Of a stretch of 64,000 bases of DNA, positions 53,142 through 61,055 are shown one piece after another. Both the position numbers and the translations under genes were made by a program. Under the pieces are notes generated by a model. It did not search any database, was not told where the DNA came from, and saw nothing but the letters and a program-made list of their open reading frames with translations. Source of the stretch: Microcoleus vaginatus WJT46-NPBG5 (GTDB lineage Bacteria > Cyanobacteriota > Cyanobacteriia > Cyanobacteriales > Oscillatoriaceae). The stretch spans positions 310,001 through 374,000 of the forward strand of contig JAHHHM010000001.1 in assembly GCA_019359355.1 (NCBI GenBank), written 5' to 3'. Positions within the stretch are counted from its first letter, which is position 1. Each line of letters starts with the position of its first letter.

Positions 53142-54263
53142 TCACATTCCCATCCTTAAAGCCGCAATCTCCCTTGCTCTAACTCTCTTATTCAAAATGC
53201 GTTCCTGCCCAAAAAAGTCTAAATGCAGGTTACCGTATTTTACCCAAAGTTGGTCGATGGTGCGGAGGTCTGTGCAGGGAAAATTATCAATAGCTGTTTC
53301 ATCTAGCCAGCCTTCTTTTTCTCGATTAGCAGCCTTCAGCATCACGCGCCTTGTTTCTTCATCCGCTTCTTCCCACCTTCCCGCTTTTAAGTAATCCCGC
53401 AATTGCCGATAATCTATGCCTTTTTCTGAATGGAGATCATCGCTATCTTCTCTCACCAATTCCAGCCAAGCTTTAATGGTTTGCGGACGATCTTTTGCCT
53501 CCAATGCCATGCCTATAAGAATTGCCTCATTTTCCCAGTCTTCTATCTGAGGGTTGTGCTGCTTGGGTGGTGTTAAGGAAATTTTGGCTTCTTTCATGAA
53601 GTTGGCAGGAAAGGGGTTTTTTCCCGTTCGCAGATAATACAGCGTTGCCGCTAAGGCATAGACATCCGTATAAGCACCCCGTTCTGCTTTCAGTTCATAC
53701 TGTTCAATAGGGGCAAAGCATTCTGTTAGAGAATTTGTATGGGTTCTTTTTTGCCCTTCGGTAAATTCTCGTGCTAAACCAAAATCAATTAACACCGCCT
53801 CTAACCCTTGCCGGCGCAGGAGAATATTCATCGGTTTGACATCCCGGTGTAAAAATCCCCGTTCGTGAACAAATGTTAGCGCTTCACCCATTTGCCGAAT
53901 AATTCGCAAGGCTTCATGTTGCGACAAAATACCCTTATCTTCTTGATAGTCGTGTAAGTTGATTCCGTCGATATATTCCATCAACATACACCAGAGTCCA
54001 CCCTCTTGAAAAACGTCATGAACTTGCACAACATTGGGGTGGCTGCACTTTGCTAAACGAAACGCTTCCTTAACGAAGTCTTCGTGCAGTTTGGCAAAGT
54101 TAGATTTCTTTTGGCTTTTATAATTTAGGGTTTTGATGGCAATGATTTTACCGTCTCTCTGATCTTTAACGCGATAGGTGATGCCGAAGCCACCTTCTCC
54201 GATAATCTCTTCAATAATATATTTTCCGTTTTGCAGTGCTTGGCCGGCTGTCCAGTAGGTCAT
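53142..54263 (-). CDS. Ser/Thr protein kinase with truncated GUN4 domain
   Basis: The 373-residue protein has a complete Hanks kinase domain: GEGGFG (22-27), Lys44, HRDVKPMNI (139-147), DFG (160-162) and the activation loop TNSLTECFAPIEQYE. Residues 283 to ~357 are the first half of a GUN4 domain (IDYRQLRDYLKAGRWEEADE; DNFPCTDLRTIDQLWVKYG). The sequence then leaves the family after FFGQERI and ends in ILNKRVRAREIAALRMGM. The second half, which in full GUN4 holds the FCDRIGWR and GHLP motifs, is missing. Such kinase-GUN4 fusions are common in cyanobacteria. Here the porphyrin site is probably not formed. Confidence 0.9.
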   Translation of the reverse strand: MTYWTAGQALQNGKYIIEEIIGEGGFGITYRVKDQRDGKIIAIKTLNYKSQKKSNFAKLHEDFVKEAFRLAKCSHPNVVQVHDVFQEGGLWCMLMEYIDGINLHDYQEDKGILSQHEALRIIRQMGEALTFVHERGFLHRDVKPMNILLRRQGLEAVLIDFGLAREFTEGQKRTHTNSLTECFAPIEQYELKAERGAYTDVYALAATLYYLRTGKNPFPANFMKEAKISLTPPKQHNPQIEDWENEAILIGMALEAKDRPQTIKAWLELVREDSDDLHSEKGIDYRQLRDYLKAGRWEEADEETRRVMLKAANREKEGWLDETAIDNFPCTDLRTIDQLWVKYGNLHLDFFGQERILNKRVRAREIAALRMGM

Positions 54264-54567
54264 AGGTGAGGAGGATGAAAAACCAGATGTACACAGATTA
54301 ACACAGACAAGTTATGTGTACCTGCAATGTGCGGCAAATGTGCGAACCGGCAATTAAGTGAAAATTTTCCTGTAGGTTGAGTTGCAGTTTCTAACCGGCA
54401 GCCAACATAACTCGAATAAAAAACTACAAATAAACACAGATTGCTTTACAAATTCTTACTTTCTAAGAGTGCCGATCATTGTAGATTTAATGCCGGCAAA
54501 TCATTTCTAAGAGGATTCCACACAACAATCATGTTGAAATTTTCGCTTCATTACGCGCAACTCAACT
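54264..54567. other. Non-coding gap
   Basis: About 300 bases with no gene. Positions 54281-54310 hold a degenerate third copy of the 25-base dispersed repeat found at 16141 and 27944. Confidence 0.5.
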
Positions 54568-54640
54568 AAAAAGCGCTAGAGATTTAATTTACAACCCTTG
54601 AATTTTTCTGGGTGTTGTAACAAAACTTCTAGCGCTTTTT
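54568..54640 (-). terminator. Large structured terminator after RND gene
   Basis: Perfect 13-base arms AAAAAGCGCTAGA (54568-54580) and TCTAGCGCTTTTT (54628-54640) enclose a 47-base loop. The loop itself forms a hairpin between ACAACCC and GGGTGTTGT. The stem ends in a T-run on both strands and can terminate the RND transcript. Confidence 0.65.
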
Positions 54641-54656
54641 GTCGCATATTGACCGA

Positions 54657-57600
54657 TTATCTTTGTTTTACTTCTTCTTTTTTGCGCGCTAAAGATTTAG
54701 TAAGTTTTTTCCGTGCATTCAACTTTTTATTCATTCCAAAAGGTGAACGAAACCGGAACTTACCAAATCTTGGCAACCGGAACTTGCCAATTCTCGGCAG
54801 TCGCAAACCGTGCAGCAGGGTATAAAAACAGGGAATAATAAACAGCGTCAAAAGCGTCGCTACAGACATCCCCGCAAACACCACAACACCAAGCGGCTGT
54901 AAAAACTCTGAGCCTTCTCCAATTCCTAATGCCAGCGGCAGTAAACCCAAAACAGTAGTAATCGTGGTCATCAGAATCGGACGCAGGCGTTGAGGTGCTG
55001 CTTTTAAAATCGCCACTTCATGACTAACACCTTCCTCATCGCGGATTTGGTTGGCAAATTCAACCATAATAATCCCGATATTGACCACAATTCCCACGAG
55101 CAGAACCGCACCGACAAGCACCGTCGCACCGATAGCCGTTTTAGTGACGTAAAGCCCTAAAATTCCACCAGCCAGCGCTAACGGAACCGTTAAGATAATC
55201 ACGAGCGGATCGATGATGGAATTGTATTGCACTGCCATCACAACAAAAACCAAGAAAGCAGATAAGCCGCCTAACAATTTCAAAGAGTCTTGAAGCTGCT
55301 GGTTTGTCTGTTTAGTTGAACTGGGTAAAATAGTTACGCCTTCAGGTAACTCTACGCTAGCCAGCACTTTATCAACTTCTGCAAAAGCCTCGCTGAGACT
55401 GGCTCCCTCACTTAGAGAGCCGGCAATTAAAAACACCTGGCGCTGGTTAATGCGCTGCACTTCACCAGGCGCTTGTCCTTCTTCAATTTTGGCAACATCT
55501 CCTAAACGAATTTGGCGATTGCTATCAACAAATAAGGGCAACTGTGCAAGCTGTGACGATCTCTGCACCGATTCTTCATCCAGTTGTACCCGCACATCTA
55601 CCAAACGCTCGCCTCGCTGCAATTGAGTGGCTACAGAACCTTCGATTGCAGTCTGAATGGTGTCGCCAATGTCTTGCGTTGTCAAGCCAAGCTCTTGAAC
55701 GCGTAGCCAATCTGGGCGAATTTGCACTTCTGGCTGCCGGGGGTCGGCATCAGGCCGGAAACGCACCAGTTTCGCTCCCTCGTCGAGTGCCGCTACAACC
55801 TGCCGGCCGGCTTGTTGCAGCTTTTGTTCGTCATTTCCCTGAAGGATAATGTCAACATCTGCCCCCCGCACCGGCGAATTGGTTAAAATAATCCCGCGCA
55901 CCTGACCGGGAGACAGCCGCAGGCGAATTCCTGCGAGATTTAGCTTTTCAAACTCCTGAGTCATGCGCTGAACGAAAGCTTCTACATCCGTCCCCTGTTT
56001 GAGTGTGATTGTGCTAGAAGCACGCAGGGAATTTGCAGTGGTATTGCTGCCAAACAGAGAGCCTCCCGACGTTGTAAAGACATAGTCAGTTTCTGGCTGT
56101 TTGCTGAGGATTTCGTCAGTAATCGCCATCATTTTTAAGTTGGTGGCCAGAGGCGTTCCGGGAGGGAACTGAGCGGACAAGTTGGCTTGGCCGGTGTCCA
56201 CGCGGGGTAAAATTTCTTGAGGAATCTGGCCGGCCATCCACAGGCTACTGCCACCCATAAGAACGAAGGCGCAGACGATTACAAGCAATGGGTAGCGTAG
56301 CACCCAGCGAAGGGTGTTGGTGTAGCTGCGTGTGGCATCCTCAAAGCGCCGGTTAAACTGTCGCAGCAGCCAAAACTCACTGACGCGACTCGACCACTTA
56401 ATCGTTAGCAGGCGAGACATCAGCATTGGCGTGACAGTCAGCGCGACTAAAAGTGAGGCGGCGACGGCAAAGCAAATTGTGAGAATGAGTTCGCTAAAAA
56501 GTAGTGAGAAAAAGCCGCCGATGAGCAGGAATGGCAGCACAGACACCAAGTTAGCGCCGGTGGAAGCAATCATTGCAGATTCTACTTCCTGACCGCTGAC
56601 GATGGACTGATCAAGGATCTGCTGTGAGTTGAGCAGACGCTTTTTATTCGTACCAGGCGCAGCACCGGCACCGGCGGCAATGTTCTCCAAAATCACCACA
56701 CTGGTGTCAATCGCCTGTCCAATTCCTAACGCCAGGCCGGCCATACTGAAAAGATTGAGGGACAGGCCAAACAGCTTCATTAAAATGATTGCTGAGAGCG
56801 TACACAAAGGAATCGTCAGGGAAATAACCAGCGTTTGCCGGATAGAACCCATGAAGAACAGCACCGCAACCGCTGCCAGCAAAGCTCCAGAAATCCCTGA
56901 ATTCGTGACATCTGCTAGGGAATTGCGAATGAAGCGCGATTCATCTAGCGTCGAGATGATCGTCATATCTTCGGGAATTAAACCAGATTTTCGCAATTCT
57001 TCAATGCGTTTTTTCAAGCCATTCACAACACTCACTGTGTTGGCATCTGGTTGTTTCTGGATACTGACTTTGACTGCCGGCTGACCGTTTAGGGAAACAA
57101 ACACTCGTTGCTGTTCCGTACCATCAATCACCTCAGCAAAGTCTCGCAGGTAAACGCGAGCGGAAGAGGCGGCGGGTTGGGGAGTCGCTGAGCCGGTGTT
57201 TCTCGCTCCGACCTCAAAGGAGAGATCCCGCAGTTCCCTAGCATCTTTAAATTTACCGACAGTGCGGGTTAAGGCTTCCGCTTGTGTTCCTTGAATACGA
57301 CCGCCAGAAATATCTGCGTTGCGCGATTCGATGGCATTTAGCACATCTGTGAGGGCAATGTTTTGCGCCTGCAACCGTTTAAGGTCAATATTGACTTGTA
57401 CTTCTTCCCGCACGCCGCCGGCAACGTCTACGTTTGCCACACCCTCGACAATACCGAGTTCTCGCCCCAGTTCTTCGTCGGCAAACACCCGCAGATCCAC
57501 ATCTTCTAAGGAGGGAGATTGCAGGGCAAATTCGTAAATCGGCAACTGAGACGGGTCAACTTTGAACAAGCGCGGATCTTCCACGATATCCGGCAGAGCA

Positions 57601-57977
57601 CCCCTGGCGCGGTTAAACGCAGCCGTGGCGTCATTCAGCGCTTGGTCAATATCGCCTCCCGGCTGAAAGTACAAGTCCACACTCACCTGTCCTTCGCGTG
57701 TTTGGGAAAACACTTGCACCACGCCTTCAGTGGCGCTCAGGGCTTCTTCGAGGGGCTTGGTAATTTCCTGCACGCCAACTTCTGGCGAGACGCCTGGAGC
57801 GCTCAAACGCACGCCAATGCGGGGATAGGTGATGGCCGGCAGCAAATCCACCTGTAGCTGAGTGATAAAGAAAATCCCCACAATAATCACGGTCAGCGTC
57901 AGCATGAGAGTGCCGATATGCTGGCGGATGGCGGTAGCGCTGAGGCTAAATCCTGCCGGTTTAACTTCCTGCTTCAT
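54657..57977 (-). CDS. RND efflux pump permease (HAE1/AcrB type)
   Basis: This 1106-residue inner-membrane proton antiporter is of the hydrophobic/amphiphilic efflux family. It has the expected twelve helices with two large periplasmic loops (residues ~40-330 and ~560-880), QLQVDLLPAITYPRIGVRLS at the start, and the central LSLNLFSMAGLALGIGQAID with the proton-relay Asp. The C-terminal tail is odd: RIGKFRLPRFGKFRF is a partly repeated basic sequence, and the last ~40 residues are Lys/Arg-rich. No membrane-fusion protein gene precedes it within the window on this strand; the 57978-58468 gap and an unrelated hydrolase lie upstream. Its partner must be elsewhere. Confidence 0.93.
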   Translation of the reverse strand: MKQEVKPAGFSLSATAIRQHIGTLMLTLTVIIVGIFFITQLQVDLLPAITYPRIGVRLSAPGVSPEVGVQEITKPLEEALSATEGVVQVFSQTREGQVSVDLYFQPGGDIDQALNDATAAFNRARGALPDIVEDPRLFKVDPSQLPIYEFALQSPSLEDVDLRVFADEELGRELGIVEGVANVDVAGGVREEVQVNIDLKRLQAQNIALTDVLNAIESRNADISGGRIQGTQAEALTRTVGKFKDARELRDLSFEVGARNTGSATPQPAASSARVYLRDFAEVIDGTEQQRVFVSLNGQPAVKVSIQKQPDANTVSVVNGLKKRIEELRKSGLIPEDMTIISTLDESRFIRNSLADVTNSGISGALLAAVAVLFFMGSIRQTLVISLTIPLCTLSAIILMKLFGLSLNLFSMAGLALGIGQAIDTSVVILENIAAGAGAAPGTNKKRLLNSQQILDQSIVSGQEVESAMIASTGANLVSVLPFLLIGGFFSLLFSELILTICFAVAASLLVALTVTPMLMSRLLTIKWSSRVSEFWLLRQFNRRFEDATRSYTNTLRWVLRYPLLVIVCAFVLMGGSSLWMAGQIPQEILPRVDTGQANLSAQFPPGTPLATNLKMMAITDEILSKQPETDYVFTTSGGSLFGSNTTANSLRASSTITLKQGTDVEAFVQRMTQEFEKLNLAGIRLRLSPGQVRGIILTNSPVRGADVDIILQGNDEQKLQQAGRQVVAALDEGAKLVRFRPDADPRQPEVQIRPDWLRVQELGLTTQDIGDTIQTAIEGSVATQLQRGERLVDVRVQLDEESVQRSSQLAQLPLFVDSNRQIRLGDVAKIEEGQAPGEVQRINQRQVFLIAGSLSEGASLSEAFAEVDKVLASVELPEGVTILPSSTKQTNQQLQDSLKLLGGLSAFLVFVVMAVQYNSIIDPLVIILTVPLALAGGILGLYVTKTAIGATVLVGAVLLVGIVVNIGIIMVEFANQIRDEEGVSHEVAILKAAPQRLRPILMTTITTVLGLLPLALGIGEGSEFLQPLGVVVFAGMSVATLLTLFIIPCFYTLLHGLRLPRIGKFRLPRFGKFRFRSPFGMNKKLNARKKLTKSLARKKEEVKQR

Positions 57978-58364
57978 AAGTAATGGGTTGTAGGTGGTGG
58001 TGTGCCGGTTGAAGGATTAATTGTTAAAGATGATGCACCTAAGATTGAATGACTTTAAGATCAGGGTAATCTTTCTCGACAGAATTTGCCTTCCTGCTTG
58101 GGGCGAAACACCGGCAGGCAGGGCCATTAATAAATTGACTGAGCAACAAAACCTGAGCAGGCCAGAGTTATCAAAAGCGTATCTAAAACTAATTTTTTAC
58201 TATTATAAAAGATATTTTTAATAACTTGAAAACAAAACTATCTGTTTTTAGAGGATTGCAGTTTTTATAAAGCCTTTGGATTATTTTTTTTTTTTAAGCG
58301 CAGCCCTGATTGGGCAAAGGTTAATTTGTCGCTAATCATAACTAAATTGGGTATCAGAGATTTT

Positions 58365-58405
58365 TTAACCGGCTGCAATGAGTTACCTCTGCTGGAGCCG
58401 GTTAA
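58365..58405. repeat. Long hairpin in the gap 57978-58468
   Basis: TTAACCGGCT (58365-58374) and AGCCGGTTAA (58396-58405) are perfect 10-base arms around an inner GCA-GAG/CTC-TGC stem. The T-run lies 5' of the stem on the plus strand, so it is not a standard terminator. The rest of 57978-58468 is AT-rich and non-coding, with a homopolymer of about 13 T near 58285-58300. Confidence 0.5.
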
Positions 58406-58468
58406 AGCCCCTAAGTTAACCTTAAATTGACGTTCTCAAAAAGAGACTAACTGTACACAGATTCGGAA

Positions 58469-60532
58469 TTATTTCTGAATTTTGAAGTCTGCCGGCTGAG
58501 GGCTAGTAAAGGGCTGACTTGGTAAAAAGCGCAGTGGCGTGCCGGCAATGATTTGATTGATTCCAGCCCCGATATTTTCATCCGAGCAATCATCAAGCGT
58601 CATCAGCAACTTTAAAATTTTGAAAGAGGGGGTATCGGTAAAGAAGTAACCGCCGTGGGTATCAATATGACCCACTAGGTGAAGCACCGTGTTAATGATG
58701 TCAATCAGCAAGCCGGTCGCGTAATTGAGCGGCAGATTGATGCCATTAACTTTAACCATTTCTGAGCAATCGATATAGTTGAATTTTTGAAACAGATCAT
58801 AAGCAGAGGTAGGTTCGATTGCCGGCTGAGAACGCAACATATTGCGAATAAACGGACGGTAACGGATTTCTGCTTTAGAAACTCGTGTCATTTCTAGATA
58901 GACGTTTCCTAGCCGAAAACCAGACATTTCTAAGCTAGGTTCGCTAAACCAATTGCCCAATGTTGACAGATAGCGCAGCACAAGATCGCGATCGCTTGAC
59001 ATCAGATAAATCTGCCGGCATCGGCGCATCGCTGAACGCACGTAGTTATTGCGTCCCTCGCATAGAAACTCCACAGGGATATCAGGAGAAGCCAAAATTA
59101 ACTTATCTAATTGCAAATTATCGCCAATTTGGTCGGCATCAGACACCGGATTAAATTGGGGTCGCAAGTCTTTTCCTGGCTCGATTTGCACCGGCACTAA
59201 ATCAGGCGTCAGCGATCCTTGATCATCCTTCCCGAAACGATCAGACAGGATACGCAGCACATTCACTAGGAGCAATCCTCCCATGCTGTGGCCGATCAAA
59301 TTCACCATCAGCAGTTGCCGGCTTGGAGTATTAGGATTTTCAGCGTTTTGAGAGGACAAAGAGGGATCGGCAGTTAGATTAGTATTCTCTTGCGCCTGTG
59401 CTTCCCTGCTTTTTTGTTGCGCTACTGCCTTCTGCTTGCTCATGGCTTTATCTAAGCGCCAAAAAAACTCTGCTAAGTCGGGTGCACCGTAGTGAATTGC
59501 GCGGTAGCGATCACGCTGGTAGGCAATGACGCGCAAAACTTGCATAAACAGCACCCATAGGAGAAACACAGAGGGGGCAATCCAATACCACGATACAGTT
59601 GCCTCAAAGGTGGTGCTAAAGTTTCTCCAAGCCTCAAACTGAGCGATTGCCGGCACTAAACCTAAGACGCGGATTAGGGGAATTGCCAACAGTTTTAGTA
59701 ACGCATAAATCAGTGTACCTACAGTGCCGGCAAGAAGGGCAACGACAAATAAAAATTTGAAGACAATCCTCAAATTGTAGCGAAAATCAGTCCACAAACC
59801 GGGGCTAACAAAGGGCTGTTCACTGGGCCAATGATAGCCAATATAAAAGTGTTTATTTCCCAGGGAGTTAGGCGCAGACGTTTCAGAAGTTCCTCTGCCG
59901 GCAGTCTCATCAGAAGAGTGATTGAGCGTGTCTGCTTCTGACATAAAAGACTTGTAGAAACCCTGTGCTGCGTTGGCATAGCCGTGAGTTCGCAACGTCA
60001 AACGCTCACAGGATCGCGCCTGCATAATTTGAGCTAATTCTTCAATATTAAACAGGGGACGATAGCGCACTAGGGGCGGCAAATGCCGATTGACGCGCAG
60101 GGAAATTGTCGCGGTACTGGTTACTAAAAAAACATTATCATGCAGCCGGTCAGCATAAACTTCAAAGTTGCGTCCGATGGCTTGAGCAAATGTTTTTGTT
60201 TTCCAACTGTTGAGTGTTCTAATCACGTAAGTTTCATCAACAGCTTCTGCCAAGCAAGGATACTGCGTTAAATCGCAGATAGAACGCAAAGCATCTACGA
60301 TTTCTGCTTCAGATTTTAAACCGGCATAGGTTGGCAAACTATCTGCTGCCGGTGTTGCACCCGGAGGCATTGGATAAGCCATCTGAATAATCCGCGCCTT
60401 TAGCCACCAGTCAGAAAATGGTGCAGCATTGAGAATAATTGATTCCAACCACCGGCAGTCGTTGCGAATGGTTTCCGGGGATTTCGTTTGCCAGGTAAAG
60501 GGCAACCCCTCGTAATAACGTTGAATGTCCAT
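58469..60532 (-). CDS. Membrane alpha/beta hydrolase (DUF900-like) with inserted helices
   Basis: The 687-residue protein has an alpha/beta hydrolase core split by an insert. LTLRTHGYANAAQGFYKSF (around 183) and YIGYHWPSEQP form the first part. Two membrane helices follow (about 257-280 and 317-336). Then come HYGAPDLAEFFWRL, a low-complexity linker, the nucleophile elbow LIGHSMGGLLLVNVL (Ser416) and ILASPDIPVEFL. The N-terminal ~110 residues are unassigned, and the C-terminal ~150 residues after SDRDLVLRYLS have no known family. The layout resembles DUF900 proteins (lipase/esterase fold). It probably acts on lipids at the membrane. The substrate is unknown. Confidence 0.7.
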   Translation of the reverse strand: MDIQRYYEGLPFTWQTKSPETIRNDCRWLESIILNAAPFSDWWLKARIIQMAYPMPPGATPAADSLPTYAGLKSEAEIVDALRSICDLTQYPCLAEAVDETYVIRTLNSWKTKTFAQAIGRNFEVYADRLHDNVFLVTSTATISLRVNRHLPPLVRYRPLFNIEELAQIMQARSCERLTLRTHGYANAAQGFYKSFMSEADTLNHSSDETAGRGTSETSAPNSLGNKHFYIGYHWPSEQPFVSPGLWTDFRYNLRIVFKFLFVVALLAGTVGTLIYALLKLLAIPLIRVLGLVPAIAQFEAWRNFSTTFEATVSWYWIAPSVFLLWVLFMQVLRVIAYQRDRYRAIHYGAPDLAEFFWRLDKAMSKQKAVAQQKSREAQAQENTNLTADPSLSSQNAENPNTPSRQLLMVNLIGHSMGGLLLVNVLRILSDRFGKDDQGSLTPDLVPVQIEPGKDLRPQFNPVSDADQIGDNLQLDKLILASPDIPVEFLCEGRNNYVRSAMRRCRQIYLMSSDRDLVLRYLSTLGNWFSEPSLEMSGFRLGNVYLEMTRVSKAEIRYRPFIRNMLRSQPAIEPTSAYDLFQKFNYIDCSEMVKVNGINLPLNYATGLLIDIINTVLHLVGHIDTHGGYFFTDTPSFKILKLLMTLDDCSDENIGAGINQIIAGTPLRFLPSQPFTSPQPADFKIQK

Positions 60533-61055
60533 AAGTGATTAGTCCAGGTTCTCCACACAGCCAAGTCTGCACAGCGATCCGCTCTAACGAATCACTATGC
60601 CCTTATCCATCAAGCCACATTTGCTGCTTTTGCGGGTAGAGGTGCCGGCACCTTTACTGCTAGGGTTTATATTTAATGTCAAAATGCTGGTGCTTTTCAG
60701 GTGAGTTGAAGCAGGGAAACAAGCGCCGGTATCTTCTGCAAAATGGCGACAAATCCTTATTGCACAGGATGAAATTTACTACATAGTAGCCAGTACCAAT
60801 ATCCGCAAACGAATGGCCAATCTATGCGATCACCCTCTATAAGGATTAATTACTAGATAACCATTACCAGATTAGGCATAACATACCTCGTTCAGTGCTG
60901 GGAAGCCAGGCCATTGGAGACGATCCCAGCAGCATGATGTGAATATTTTCCAAACAAACTCTGTGAACGCAGGGTTTATAAAAGTATCTACTGTGAAGGT
61001 TTGAAGTGTTAGAATATGCAAAATTAACTTATTCTTTACAGGATAGTAAGAGCTT
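60533..61055. other. Non-coding gap before the NACHT gene
   Basis: 523 bases without a plausible gene between divergent units. The small open frames are not protein-like. No clear promoter was identified. Confidence 0.45.

Noticed and set aside
58365-58405. Intrinsic terminator of the alpha/beta hydrolase gene
   Set aside because: On the minus strand the stem is followed by A residues, not T, so the termination signal is missing.
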